Counted from the stretch's first letter, positions 1-8,691 are shown. The stretch: 64,000 nt of DNA from Oscillospiraceae bacterium (GCA_022800935.1 JAAWRH010000007.1:43607-107606); one strand, 5' to 3'. The notes: a model not told the origin generated them from the sequence alone. Numbers and translations are program-made.

Positions 1-1
1 C

Positions 2-409
2 TCCGACGAGTGGATGGACAGCGTGGATTATTGCCTGCCCAGTCCCTCCAGTGCCACCAATGCCCAGTACTTTACCAAACTCAACACCAAGCTGACCAGC
101 GACGGAACTACCGAGTTTTATACCAACGGCCAGTGTTTTACCGGTTCCTTCCGGGACTATGTCACCGACGTTTACGACACCTGTGTGGGCGAGGAGAGCT
201 ACTACAAGGGACGGTATGAGGCGGCGGCGGCCATCACCGATTCGCTGCTGGACCAGCGGGACGATATGTCCGCGGTCTCCAAGGACGAGGAGACCACCAA
301 CATGATGACCTACCAGAGATATTTCCAGGCTGTCTCCAGAATGATGACCACCATGGACGAGGCGTTGGATGTGATTATCAACAAGATGGGTCTGGTGGGA
401 CGTTCTTAA
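2..409 (+). CDS. flgK: Flagellar hook-associated protein 1 (FlgK), C-terminal end only
   Basis: The frame is open from the window edge, so the gene starts upstream; about 135 C-terminal residues are visible. FlgK is the first of two junction proteins between hook and filament and is exported by the flagellar type III apparatus. The segment LLDQRDDMSAVSKDEETTNM followed by MMTYQRYFQAVSRMMTTMDE is the conserved C-terminal D0 helix region of FlgK, which packs against the hook. It is directly followed by flgL, the usual partner, after a 73-base gap. Family assignment rests on the C-terminal helix and the neighbour. The N-terminal domain cannot be seen. Confidence 0.9.
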   Translation, partial: SDEWMDSVDYCLPSPSSATNAQYFTKLNTKLTSDGTTEFYTNGQCFTGSFRDYVTDVYDTCVGEESYYKGRYEAAAAITDSLLDQRDDMSAVSKDEETTNMMTYQRYFQAVSRMMTTMDEALDVIINKMGLVGRS

Positions 410-491
410 CGTTCTTGCTATTGATTTCATATAGTGATTTGATACTTAAAATTTTACGGACGTTTGCCAGTAAGAAAGGGAGATGATTCAC

Positions 492-1646
492 GTGCGGGTA
501 ACCCAGAACCAAATGACGCGCACCTTTTTACGACATATGAACACCAATCTGGAACGCCTGTCCAAGTCCGAGGAGCGGATGACCGGCCAGAAATACAAGA
601 AATCCGCCGAGAATGTAACGGATACCGCCAGGGCTTTCCGCATCCGCCAGGAGCTGTTTGACAACGAAGCCTATACCACCAACATCCGTGACGCGGACGC
701 CAAGCTGTCCTCCGCAGAGAGCAACCTGAACTCCATTAACAGCATTATAGTGACGGCCCGCGAGCAGATTATTCTGCGGGGCATGAACGACCCCACCAAG
801 CTGCAAAGGGTTAATCTGGCCCAGGAGCTGGAGGGGAATTTGGGGGAGATCATTCAGTTCTCCAACTCCGTTTTCTCTGGGCGCTACCTGTTTGACGGAA
901 GTGAAAATGGCGTTCCACCCTTCTCTGTCGGAAAAGAGGGCAGGCTGGAATACCACAATATCCCGGTGGACATGGTTTATACCAATGATGCGGGGCAGTT
1001 GTGTTATCTGAAAAAAGTCGATCCCAATGAAGCTGATTCCTCGAAATGGGAAATCGCGGATTATTACGGGAAAGATGAAAACGGAGACAGCATTAAACAA
1101 AAATTTGAGGATGATATAGCTAATAAGGTGGATCCGCCGACCTACAAGGAATTTGTGATTCCTGAGGACGTCTCCCAGTATGTTGACATCGGAAACGGCA
1201 TTACCATGAACGGCAACCGGGTAGAGGGACATACCGCCTTTGAACTGACCTTCTCCGGAATCAGGATGCTGGGCTTCGGCAAAAACGAGGACGGCGTTCC
1301 TAACAACGTTTACAATCAACTGGTGGACGCCATTGAGGAGCTGAACAAGGAAGACGGCGAGTTCGACCGTTCCCATATGGAGGACATCAGCAATACCATG
1401 AAGACCAGTACCGAGGATTTGCGGCTGAGCATTATCGATATTGGCACCAGGACCCAGTTCTTGGAGAAGACCCTGAGCGGTCTGGAAAACGACCACCTGA
1501 ACCTGACCAAGCTCCAGCAAAAGTTGGAGGTTGCCGATATGGCGGAGGAATCCATCAACTGGAAGATGTACAATTCCATCATGATGGCCACCTACCAGTT
1601 CGGTTCCAGGGTTGTTCCCACTTCACTAATGGACTTTCTACAATAA
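492..1646 (+). CDS. flgL: Flagellar hook-associated protein 3 (FlgL)
   Basis: FlgL is the second hook-filament junction protein and a flagellin homologue exported through the flagellum. The protein opens with VTQNQMTRTFLRHMNTNLER, the canonical D0 helix with the VTQN signature, and ends with a coiled D0/D1 helix (residues about 315-384). At 384 residues it is somewhat longer than many FlgLs because of a central domain. The GTG at 492 is preferred over the in-frame ATG at 483: AAAGGGAG ends at 482, leaving 9 bases to GTG but none to ATG, and FlgL proteins normally begin M-R-V-T-Q. Codons in about 905-1140 are more AT-rich than the ends, marking the variable surface domain. Confidence 0.95.
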   Translation: MRVTQNQMTRTFLRHMNTNLERLSKSEERMTGQKYKKSAENVTDTARAFRIRQELFDNEAYTTNIRDADAKLSSAESNLNSINSIIVTAREQIILRGMNDPTKLQRVNLAQELEGNLGEIIQFSNSVFSGRYLFDGSENGVPPFSVGKEGRLEYHNIPVDMVYTNDAGQLCYLKKVDPNEADSSKWEIADYYGKDENGDSIKQKFEDDIANKVDPPTYKEFVIPEDVSQYVDIGNGITMNGNRVEGHTAFELTFSGIRMLGFGKNEDGVPNNVYNQLVDAIEELNKEDGEFDRSHMEDISNTMKTSTEDLRLSIIDIGTRTQFLEKTLSGLENDHLNLTKLQQKLEVADMAEESINWKMYNSIMMATYQFGSRVVPTSLMDFLQ

Positions 1647-1682
1647 AGGCTGTGGGTATTTTAGATATATGGGGGTGTGACT

Positions 1683-2279
1683 ATGCAGCTGTTAAAGATT
1701 GAAAACATTCCGATTCAGTACCGTTTTCAGATTGAAAGCGCCAGATTGGAGATGAAACAGTCTGACAATCCGCAAATGCAGCAGTCACGCACCGCGGCGC
1801 GACTGAATCTCCACAAAAAGGATATTCAGGTCAGGCTCGATACTACCGAGATGCGTAACAGCATAAACCTGAAAAGCACCGCGACGATGATGGCGGACGA
1901 GGCCGCGAAGGGTAAACAGGCAGTCCAAAGCGCAATTTCGGACATGGCTTCCTTTGGCGAGCAGGTCAGCCAAATTCAGAACGGCGTGACGATTGCCCAG
2001 TTGGTTTCTCAGAAACTGTTCCAGCAGCCCGATACCATAACCACTTTCCTGCCCAGTGTGGGCCCGGATATTTCCTGGGAACCCGCGAGTGTGAATGTGG
2101 ACTACCAGGCGGGGTCTATCGAAACGGATTGGGAGATTGACCAAAACGTCCTGGATTATGTTCCGGGCAAGTTCCAGATGATCATTGAGCAGTACCCGCA
2201 AGTGAAAATTGAATATTTGGGTAAGCCGCATTATGTTCCGGCAAGCGCTGATCCCAACTATGAGGAACCTGTGGCGTAG
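1683..2279 (+). CDS. DUF6470 family protein (YviE-like) of the flagellin region
   Basis: The 198-residue protein begins MQLLKIENIPIQYRFQIE and contains alternating short beta motifs and a glutamine-rich helix; no signal peptide or membrane segment is visible. Its position between flgL and fliW is that of B. subtilis yviE, and the N-terminus fits the DUF6470 family. No biochemical role is established for that family, although its conserved location suggests a link with filament assembly or flagellin homeostasis. The ATG at 1683 is chosen over the GTG at 1677 because the G-run at 1671-1675 gives 7-base spacing and relatives start with M-Q. The assignment is from order and N-terminal resemblance. 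Confidence 0.7.
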   Translation: MQLLKIENIPIQYRFQIESARLEMKQSDNPQMQQSRTAARLNLHKKDIQVRLDTTEMRNSINLKSTATMMADEAAKGKQAVQSAISDMASFGEQVSQIQNGVTIAQLVSQKLFQQPDTITTFLPSVGPDISWEPASVNVDYQAGSIETDWEIDQNVLDYVPGKFQMIIEQYPQVKIEYLGKPHYVPASADPNYEEPVA

Positions 2280-2575
2280 TGTTCTCTTACTTTTAAGGCG
2301 TTTATTTATTTGGGCCGGTTTTCCTGACTGTCCCAGGCTTGATGGCGCCAGAATGTCCGCGGGCCGTTGTTGTAGAAGGTCACCGTGAGAGTCAGGGGGC
2401 GCGGCTTTGGGTGAAGCCGGCCGCGTTTCCCCCTATATATCACAGAATCATACCCAAAATTCAGCCTTTTTGCGCCAATCCGCAGCGATTGAAATGGCCA
2501 TATAATCTCGTCAACAGCTATGCATCAGAAAATCTGCCTGCATAGCTGTTGCCATATGAAAGGACAGTAGATGCA
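2280..2575 (+). promoter_or_regulatory. fliW upstream region with 12-bp inverted repeat
   Basis: No convincing gene lies in this 296-base stretch. A perfect 12-base inverted repeat (2513-2524 and 2539-2550, arm AACAGCTATGCA) lies just before the fliW ribosome-binding site AAGGA (2559-2563). A TATAAT hexamer at 2501-2506 sits immediately upstream of the hairpin, but no good -35 element is 16-18 bases before it, so promoter status is uncertain. If transcription starts near 2513, the hairpin would form the 5' end of the fliW-csrA message. Confidence 0.4.
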
Positions 2576-3001
2576 ATGAACATTCTTACCAGGGATTTCG
2601 GCGAAATTGAAGTTGCCCCAGAGGATATTATCACCTTTGTTTCCCCCATGTTCGGCTTTGAAGAGATGAACCGGTACGTCTTTCTGTTCGCGGAGGAAAA
2701 CACCAACATCGTCTGGCTCCAGTCGGTAGACAATCCCCACATCTGCTTTATCCTGGCAGACCCCAAGATTGTGGAGGACAACTATAATCCCCGCCTCTCT
2801 CCGGAGGTTCGCGGCGCGCTGGGAGAAGGGGACTACCTGTTCTGGCTGGTGGTTGTGGTCGCGGAGGATTTTCGGGATTCCACCATCAACATGAAAAGCC
2901 CGGTGGTTGTAAACCTCCACACCAAGCGGGCGGTGCAGACCATACTGGAGGAGGACTATCCCCTCCGCCGTCCGCTGGCCGGCAGTCAGGAGGGACGCTG
3001 A
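2576..3001 (+). CDS. fliW: Flagellar assembly factor FliW
   Basis: FliW is a small cytosolic protein that binds flagellin and, when free, sequesters CsrA by an allosteric contact. This relieves CsrA repression of flagellin translation and keeps flagellin levels balanced. The 141-residue product has the typical N-terminus ([20 protein letters not shown]), the core [17 protein letters not shown] and the later NMKSPVVVN motif. The ATG at 2576 is chosen because it starts at the conserved M-N-I-L-T and AAGGA lies 12 bases upstream; an in-frame TTG at 2549 lies inside the leader hairpin. csrA follows after two bases, the standard coupled arrangement. Confidence 0.96.
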   Translation: MNILTRDFGEIEVAPEDIITFVSPMFGFEEMNRYVFLFAEENTNIVWLQSVDNPHICFILADPKIVEDNYNPRLSPEVRGALGEGDYLFWLVVVVAEDFRDSTINMKSPVVVNLHTKRAVQTILEEDYPLRRPLAGSQEGR

Positions 3002-3003
3002 TT

Positions 3004-3264
3004 ATGCTCGTATTATCCAGAAAAGCCGGGGAATCGGTTATGATTGGCGAGATTGAGGTGAAGATCACCGAGGTCTCCGGGGACCGTGTGAAAATCGGCA
3101 TCCAGGCCCCCAGGGAGTGCAAAATCATGCGCAAGGAGCTGTGCCAGACGGTGGAGAGTAACATCCTTTCCGCCAAGGCCGTGGCCTCCAAGTCGGACCT
3201 TATCTCCTTTATATCCAAAATAGAGGCAAAGCCCGCGAAAGAGAGCAAGCCGGGGGAGAATTGA
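3004..3264 (+). CDS. csrA: Translational regulator CsrA
   Basis: CsrA is a homodimeric RNA-binding protein that recognises GGA motifs in hairpin loops and blocks ribosome binding, classically on flagellin mRNA. The N-terminus [20 protein letters not shown] and the segment [11 protein letters not shown] are the diagnostic beta1 and beta5 strands, including the basic residues (R6, R43) used for RNA contact. At 86 residues it has a C-terminal tail longer than the roughly 60-75 residues of many homologues, which fits the FliW-binding surface of Gram-positive CsrA. It is translationally coupled to fliW and followed by a hairpin terminator. Confidence 0.97.
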   Translation: MLVLSRKAGESVMIGEIEVKITEVSGDRVKIGIQAPRECKIMRKELCQTVESNILSAKAVASKSDLISFISKIEAKPAKESKPGEN

Positions 3265-3276
3265 CAGAACGCAAAA

Positions 3277-3306
3277 CGCCCCTTGTACCCAAAGGGCAAA
3301 GGGGCG
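3277..3306. terminator. Hairpin between convergent csrA and PilZ-like gene
   Basis: CGCCCCTTG (3277-3285) pairs with CAAAGGGGCG (3297-3306) with one bulged base. It lies 13 bases after the csrA stop and before the end of the opposite-strand gene, so it could stop transcription from both sides. There is no strong T-run. Confidence 0.5.
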
Positions 3307-3321
3307 TGAAAGCGAAAGCGG

Positions 3322-3939
3322 TTACGCATCCGCGGTATCGTTTGACGGGGGCTGATGGGACAGCTCTACCAGGTACTCGGTCAGCCGCTGCCGCCATTCC
3401 TCCGGGGAGGCCAGTATATCGCAGCGATAGCCTGTCCGTTCCCGCTGCCCAAAGGCGATCCGTTCTCGGATTTGCACCTCAATCCCCCGCAGAGAAAGGG
3501 GGGCATCCAGCTTGACACCCAGTATCTCCCCTTCCTCAAAGGTTTCGGGGGAGGTGAAGCGGAGCTTATCATAGGATAGGGAGAAGATGCGCGCCTCACA
3601 GCCCCGTTCGCGGGAAGCCTCCCGCTGGATGACAGTGGCGGAGAGGGAGAGCTCCTGGGGAGTTTCCAGGGCCGTTTGGGCCAGCTCCCATTCGTTGACC
3701 TCCACCAGGCGGAGCATGGCGGGGGAGGAAAGGTAGACAAGGCCCTCAAATTTTAAGGTTTCGTATCCGTTCTGAATTCGGACGACTCTGGCGCGGGTAC
3801 GGTACTGGAGCAGGGGGACAAAGTCGCCGCGGAATTCCAGGGTGCGGTTAAATAGGGTGCCTTTGGCGAAGCCGTCGGCGAGAAAGCGGCCGTCCTCAGT
3901 TTTCAGGACAGCGGGAAAGAACTCGCGGGGTACGTACAT
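3322..3939 (-). CDS. PilZ-like domain protein, possible cyclic-di-GMP receptor (flagellar brake type)
   Basis: The product is about 205 residues. The architecture (an N-terminal all-beta region of about 90 residues, then a region with an RxxxR motif at residues 106-110 of the chosen start and a following beta-barrel pattern) resembles YcgR/MotI-type PilZ proteins, which bind cyclic di-GMP and slow the motor. The second PilZ signature (D/N-x-S-x-x-G) is degraded to FSLSYD, so nucleotide binding is uncertain. The ATG at 3939 has AGGAG 9 bases upstream; the ATG at 3948 abuts it. The gene is the only leftward one in the first 43 kb, set between csrA and the flgN-like gene. Family call is inference from motif and layout; an unrelated beta protein remains possible. 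Confidence 0.5.
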   Translation of the reverse strand: MYVPREFFPAVLKTEDGRFLADGFAKGTLFNRTLEFRGDFVPLLQYRTRARVVRIQNGYETLKFEGLVYLSSPAMLRLVEVNEWELAQTALETPQELSLSATVIQREASRERGCEARIFSLSYDKLRFTSPETFEEGEILGVKLDAPLSLRGIEVQIRERIAFGQRERTGYRCDILASPEEWRQRLTEYLVELSHQPPSNDTADA

Positions 3940-4048
3940 ATAGACCATCTCCTGTACTTATTGTACCAGAATACAGGAAAAAAACAACTATAAAAGATAA
4001 AAAAGGCTTGGAGCCCAGGGGCACAACCCGGAAAGGAGAACCCTCCAT

Positions 4049-4528
4049 ATGAAAAAAATCGAAACCCTCTGCCAGATGCTGGAGGAAAAAACGGAATACT
4101 TCCGCGAATACGAGGACGCAACGGAAAAGCTGCTCTCGGTGGATGTGGAGGAGATGGAAAACCAGATGAACCGCCGTCAGAAGCTCATCGTGAAGATCGA
4201 TTACCTTGACGCCAGGCTGCGGGAGGCGGCCCAAAGTCTGGGGGAGATGGGGGACGACGCCTGGCGGGCGGTCCGGCTGGAAAAGGGAAAGTCGGAGATT
4301 CCCCAGGAGCTGTGGCCGGTGTTTGAAAAGGCCCAGGAAGCCTGCGCCGTGGCCAACCGCATCCGCCGCAAGGAGCCGTTGGTGGTGGACCGGATTGAGG
4401 AGGAGCTGGAGGGGCTTTCCAAGAAGATACGGGAGACAAACCGCAGCGTCAGCGCAAAGGCGGCCAGATTTGCCAGTGCCTTCAGCGTGGGGCTGGGTTC
4501 CGGACCGGAACGGTCCAAGAGAATTTAA
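4049..4528 (+). CDS. flgN: FlgN-like flagellar export chaperone
   Basis: FlgN-type chaperones are helical cytosolic proteins that escort FlgK and FlgL to the export gate. The 159-residue sequence is almost entirely charged and heptad-like (for example EYEDATEKLLSVDVEEMENQ), with no membrane segment and a disordered basic tail. Position just ahead of fliD, in the filament-gene block, supports the role. The start at 4049 has AAAGGAG about 10 bases upstream. Sequence conservation in this family is weak, so a FliT-like chaperone is an alternative; the assignment is by size, helical pattern and context. Confidence 0.65.
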   Translation: MKKIETLCQMLEEKTEYFREYEDATEKLLSVDVEEMENQMNRRQKLIVKIDYLDARLREAAQSLGEMGDDAWRAVRLEKGKSEIPQELWPVFEKAQEACAVANRIRRKEPLVVDRIEEELEGLSKKIRETNRSVSAKAARFASAFSVGLGSGPERSKRI

Positions 4529-4668
4529 GTATTTGAAAATATGTCTGAAATGCGCAGCTTTTTAGAACTTTTTTGTTTTTCGGCTTTATTTTTAGATAAA
4601 ACATCCGATTAGTTTTATAGGGAAAACACGCGGCGTCAAGCTCGCTTATATAAGGAGGTTACTCGTTT
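4529..4668 (+). promoter_or_regulatory. AT-rich leader before fliD
   Basis: This AT-rich gap has T-runs and a short 7-base inverted repeat (4596-4602 with 4612-4618). GGAGG lies at 4653-4657, before the fliD ATG. No sigma-A or sigma-D promoter of good match and spacing was found. Confidence 0.3.
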
Positions 4669-7596
4669 ATGAATGTAAATACAACCAACAGCTACAGTAC
4701 CAGTGCCGCAACCAATAAGGGTATGTCCGGCCTTATCTCCGGTATGGATACCGAGAGCTGGGTAGAGCAGATGTTGTCTGGCACCCAGGGGAAGATAGAC
4801 AAGCAGGAACAGGAAAAGCAGAAGCTGATTTGGCAGCAGCTGAAATACCGGGAGATTATCTCCGACCTGAACAAATTCCAGGAAAGCTTTTTTGGAAGCA
4901 CTTCTTCCACTAACCTGAGCAGCGCGGACTTTTTCAACGCTATGTCGGTGTATTCCTCCTCTAAGGCGTTTTCCGCCATCGCCTCCCCGGAGGCGGCTAT
5001 GGGCAATATGTCTATCCGGGTGGGACAGCTGGCAACCGCAAGCTCTGTGAAATCGGGGGCCGCAGTCAGTAATCCCCTTACCGGCGGCAAGAACATTGAT
5101 GTAAACGCCTTTAAACGGGAGGTCGTCTTCCAAACCGGCAGTGGAGAAAAGAAAGTCACCCTGTCCGCCGCCGACCCCAATAAGAGCGATGAGGAAAACC
5201 TTAAAACCCTCGTCAAAGAGCTGAATGATGCCGGTATCACCGCCGAAATTGACAGTAGCGGCAAGTTGAAAATGTCGGGGAACTTTACCGTATCCTCCAA
5301 GTCCAGCGCCCTAGGCATGGCGATGCTGGGCGTTACTGCGGGGCAGAAGTCCGGCGAAAACGGCCTGACCACCACCGCTGTTCCGGACGCCAGCGTCTCC
5401 TTTGATTTGGACCTAAACGGCATTAAGAGAACCATTTCGCTGGCTGATTACGAGTTGAGCGAAACGAGTAGTTTAAACGAGATCACAAAAGCAATTCAGA
5501 GCGAAATTGACAAGACCTTTGGCAGCGGCTGGGTAACAGTGGGAACAGATAACGGTAAATTTACCCTGAAAACCAACGGCAAAGGCAATGTCGCAACCAT
5601 TTCCGGCAATCAGTCCGGGCTGGACCTATTGGGGGTGCAGAGTGGACAGTCCGATAAAATTTCCCGGTCCCAGATGCTCAAGGACACCAACTTTAAGAGC
5701 GCCCTTCAGGGGGATAGGTTTGAGTTCACCATCAACGGGCAGAAGTTCTCCTTCAGCGGGGACAGCACCATCAACGACGTGATCAAGACCGTCAACAGCA
5801 GCAAGGCCGGTGTAAGGCTTACATACAGCGACCTGGAAGACAAGTTTACCATCGAGTCCACCGAGACAGGCGCGGGCCGGGAGATCACTATGACCCAGGA
5901 GAGCGGTAACCTGCTCAACGCCATGTTTGGCAATGTGGACGGCATGAAAACCGGCGGAACGCTGATGAGCAAGCAGCTGGCAACCGGCTCCGCAACAGGA
6001 AGCAAAGAGCTGGCCAGCTATCCTGACTCCTTTGAGGCCGGTTATTTTTCCTTTAAGGTGGACGGAAAGTCTTACAGCATCAGCATTCCCTCTTCGGGCA
6101 CCTCCCGCGACGAGGTATTCAAACTTATCAACGAGGGGCTTGCTAACCGCTTCGGTTATCAGGCTGACGGCAAGCAGAACATTGAACTGACGGGAAATAA
6201 GGAAAACGGCTACTCCCTTTCTGTGCGCAACGGCTCGATTGTTACCTTTGAGGATTCGGTGAAGGATACGACCGATCCGGATGAACTAAAGAATATTGCG
6301 GCAAAGAATATCCACGTAGCCTTCGGCTTTAACGGGGCGAGCAATGTGGTAAAGAGCGCCGATGAGGAACCGGCTAAGCGCTTGATTGAGGAGCTGAAAA
6401 ACGCTGATGTTGACGGTAAATTCAATATCTCCTTTGAGGACGGAAGAATTAAAATGGAGGCCAAGAACGGCGGCTACGCAGGCATAAATCTGTCCGGAGA
6501 ACTTGAAAAGGCGTTTGGCACCAAATACATCAGGTTGGGTCAGACCAATACAGAGGGAGCAGGGAGCGCGGCTGTCACTAAGGGACAAAACGCTATCGCC
6601 GAAATCAACGGCGTAATGGTGGAGCGCAGCTCCAACACCTTCACCACGGCAGGTATGACCATAACTTTGAATGAACCTACCGAGAAAATGCCGGTTTTGA
6701 CCGACAATGGGGACGGTTCCTGGACCGATCAAGACGGCGTTGTCTATAGGTTGAATGGTGATAACCAGCTCGTGGATAAAGAAGGCAAGCTGATTGAAGC
6801 CTACAAGAACATGAAAAACCTTGATATAGACGAGGATGGTTACATCGTCAACCAAGATGGCGACAGGGTAATCGGCGGTTCCACCGAGACTATCACCACC
6901 TCCCGCAACACCGACCAGATTGTTGATGGGCTGAAGAACTTTGTTGAGAAGTACAACGAGATGATCGACAAGCTCAACACCCTGATCCATGAGGACGCCA
7001 CCTACCGGGATTATCCTCCGCTGACCAGCGCCCAGAAAAAGGAGATGTCTGACCGGGAAATCGAGCTGTGGGAAGAAAAAGCCCAGGAGGGCCTTTACCG
7101 CAACGACAGCGATATATCCAGTTTCCTTCAGAATATGCGTATGGCCCTTTACTCCAAGCCGGAGGGCTCCGAGTACGCCCTGTACGACATCGGCATCGAG
7201 AGCAGCAGCGAATGGAGAGATTACGGCAAGCTGGAATTCAACGAGTCCAAGGTCCGGTCCATGGTGGAATCCAATCCCCAGGCGATTCAGGAGCTGTTCA
7301 CCAATGCCACCGACGGCCTGTCGGCCCTGATGGTCAATGAGCTGAAGCGCACCGCCAACACCAGCTCCGCCAGCGCCGGTACCTTGGTGGAAAAGGCGGG
7401 CGTACCCGGCAAGGCAACCAATATCACCAACCAGATGACTCAGCGGCTCATCTCTATCAACGAGAGGATCGAAGAGCTGAAAAAGCAATACGAGACCGAA
7501 AAGACCCGCTACTGGAGACAGTTCAACACCATGGAGCAGGCGCTTTCCAACATGAATTCCCAAAGCTCCTGGCTGGCAATGCAGTTCTCTTATTAA
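4669..7596 (+). CDS. fliD: Filament cap protein FliD (HAP2), enlarged
   Basis: FliD forms the pentameric cap at the filament tip that folds arriving flagellin and can act as an adhesin. The N-terminal GLISGMDTESWVEQML and the C-terminal coiled region (about residues 900-975, ending SQSSWLAMQFSY) are typical FliD_N and FliD_C parts. Two regions around 345-410 and 450-530 carry the INGQKFSF/VDGKSYSI beta motifs common in clostridial FliD. At 975 residues it is far longer than the 470-residue enterobacterial protein. Near residues 685-735 lies an acidic stretch with DNGDGSWTDQDG and DIDEDGYI, resembling calcium-binding loops. fliS follows, so cap and flagellin chaperone are co-transcribed. Confidence 0.95.
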   Translation: MNVNTTNSYSTSAATNKGMSGLISGMDTESWVEQMLSGTQGKIDKQEQEKQKLIWQQLKYREIISDLNKFQESFFGSTSSTNLSSADFFNAMSVYSSSKAFSAIASPEAAMGNMSIRVGQLATASSVKSGAAVSNPLTGGKNIDVNAFKREVVFQTGSGEKKVTLSAADPNKSDEENLKTLVKELNDAGITAEIDSSGKLKMSGNFTVSSKSSALGMAMLGVTAGQKSGENGLTTTAVPDASVSFDLDLNGIKRTISLADYELSETSSLNEITKAIQSEIDKTFGSGWVTVGTDNGKFTLKTNGKGNVATISGNQSGLDLLGVQSGQSDKISRSQMLKDTNFKSALQGDRFEFTINGQKFSFSGDSTINDVIKTVNSSKAGVRLTYSDLEDKFTIESTETGAGREITMTQESGNLLNAMFGNVDGMKTGGTLMSKQLATGSATGSKELASYPDSFEAGYFSFKVDGKSYSISIPSSGTSRDEVFKLINEGLANRFGYQADGKQNIELTGNKENGYSLSVRNGSIVTFEDSVKDTTDPDELKNIAAKNIHVAFGFNGASNVVKSADEEPAKRLIEELKNADVDGKFNISFEDGRIKMEAKNGGYAGINLSGELEKAFGTKYIRLGQTNTEGAGSAAVTKGQNAIAEINGVMVERSSNTFTTAGMTITLNEPTEKMPVLTDNGDGSWTDQDGVVYRLNGDNQLVDKEGKLIEAYKNMKNLDIDEDGYIVNQDGDRVIGGSTETITTSRNTDQIVDGLKNFVEKYNEMIDKLNTLIHEDATYRDYPPLTSAQKKEMSDREIELWEEKAQEGLYRNDSDISSFLQNMRMALYSKPEGSEYALYDIGIESSSEWRDYGKLEFNESKVRSMVESNPQAIQELFTNATDGLSALMVNELKRTANTSSASAGTLVEKAGVPGKATNITNQMTQRLISINERIEELKKQYETEKTRYWRQFNTMEQALSNMNSQSSWLAMQFSY

Positions 7597-7720
7597 TAAG
7601 CGCTGATCCGATTGCCGCCTAGAACCGGCTGTGAGATGTGAGATGCTTTGCAGCCGGTTCCCGGCAGGGAAGGGATCGGGCTTGATACCCGCCGAGATTG
7701 ATAGACGAGGTGAAATCCAG

Positions 7721-8116
7721 ATGCAAAAGAATCCCTACCAGGCATATAAGCAGCAATCGGTCATGACCATGACCCAGGGGGAGATGCTCAACAAGCTGTA
7801 TGAGGAAGCGGCCAAACAGCTTTCCTTTGCGGAAGTGTACATGAAGGACAAGGATTATACCAAGACAAACGACGCGCTCCAGCGCGCCCAGCGCATCCTC
7901 AACCACCTGAGGGCTACTTTGAATTTCGACTATGATATTTCCAATAATCTTGCCGCGCTGTATGAGTTCTTTGTATCCAAAATCATTGAAGCCAACGTGA
8001 AGAAAAATCCGGAGCCCATCCGCGAGATACTGCCGATGGTGAAGGAGCTCCAGGAGGCCTTTGCCCAGGCGGATAAACAGGCGAGAAATCCAAAGCCCCA
8101 GGCCCCGGCGAACTGA
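7721..8116 (+). CDS. fliS: Flagellin export chaperone FliS
   Basis: FliS binds the C-terminus of flagellin in the cytosol, prevents premature polymerisation and delivers it to FlhA. The 131-residue product has the hallmark N-terminus NPYQAYKQQSVMTMTQGEML and the LNHLRATLNFDYDISNNLAALYEF core helix. The ATG at 7721 is selected because it starts this conserved motif and GAGGTG (7707-7712) is 8 bases upstream; upstream in-frame codons translate to non-conserved sequence. The basic, proline-containing tail (ARNPKPQAPAN) is probably disordered. It closes the fliD block. Confidence 0.96.
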   Translation: MQKNPYQAYKQQSVMTMTQGEMLNKLYEEAAKQLSFAEVYMKDKDYTKTNDALQRAQRILNHLRATLNFDYDISNNLAALYEFFVSKIIEANVKKNPEPIREILPMVKELQEAFAQADKQARNPKPQAPAN

Positions 8117-8155
8117 ACATTTTGACAACCCTGCTTTTTGGAAAGAAGTGATTTT

Positions 8156-8497
8156 GTGATAGGGACCAGGTTATGCGAGCTGCGGAAGAATAGAAATTGA
8201 CACAGAAGGACCTGGCGGAACAGCTTGCGGTGTCGGTGAATTCGGTTTCCATGTATGAGCGGGGGACTGAGCACCCCAGCGGACGATGTGAAGGTTAAGA
8301 TAGCACAGCTTTTTCACGTTTCTTTAGACTACCTGATGGGGAACACCACAGGCGACGCCCTGAACGCGCCGCCGCAATACACGGAAATGCTGCTGATGAA
8401 GGCGGTTCCCCCGCAGGCTAAGACGGATATTCAGGAGTTTATCTCCTACTTGGGGGAGAAATATCAGATTGAGTGCGCCCGCTATTCGGTAATGTAG
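8156..8497 (+). pseudogene. XRE-family helix-turn-helix regulator broken by two frameshifts
   Basis: Read across three segments the sequence gives a standard phage-repressor-type protein. Frame 2 from GTG 8156 encodes VIGTRLCELRKNR and hits TGA at 8198. Frame 1 from about 8197 encodes LTQKDLAEQLAVSVNSVSMY then ERGTEHPS. Frame 2 again from about 8277 encodes DDVKVKIAQLFHVSLDYLMG and continues to TAG 8497. LTQKDLAEQL...SVSMYERG is the helix-turn-helix. One base appears lost near 8196 and one gained near 8277, restoring the frame. Either the gene is dead or the assembly has two indels. Its relation to the neighbouring nuclease is unknown. Confidence 0.75.
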
Positions 8498-8537
8498 GCG
8501 CGGAAAGAGCTTTTTGTTTTACAATTTCATTGAACAG

Positions 8538-8580
8538 GCGCTTGGGAGGGTGCGGCTTTAGGGCTGCGGTCTCCCTTTTT
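8538..8580 (+). terminator. Hairpin repeat copy 1 (terminator-like)
   Basis: GCGCTTGGGAGGG followed by a GC-rich hairpin and CTCCCTTTTT. GGGAG (8544-8548) pairs with CTCCC (8571-8575) around a GCGGC/GCTGC inner stem, then five T residues. The same 13-base opening recurs at 9783-9795 after the nuclease gene. Confidence 0.6.
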
Positions 8581-8622
8581 ATAGTGCTTTTCAAAGAACA
8601 GAACAACTTTTCGGAGTCTTCC

Positions 8623-8651
8623 TTTACAGAATTCTTTTCGTATGATACAAT
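8623..8651 (+). promoter_or_regulatory. Sigma-A promoter of the Rpn-type gene
   Basis: TTTACA (8623-8628), a 17-base spacer and TACAAT (8646-8651) lie 40 bases before the ATG at 8692. Both hexamers are one base from consensus, so the gene probably has its own transcript. Confidence 0.7.
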
Positions 8652-8691
8652 AAAGAGAGGATGAAAAAAGAGCAGGAAAAGGGGAAAGACT

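Noticed and set aside
2339..2545. Small open frame between the DUF6470 gene and fliW
   Set aside because: No ribosome site; overlaps the hairpin leader; no recognisable sequence.
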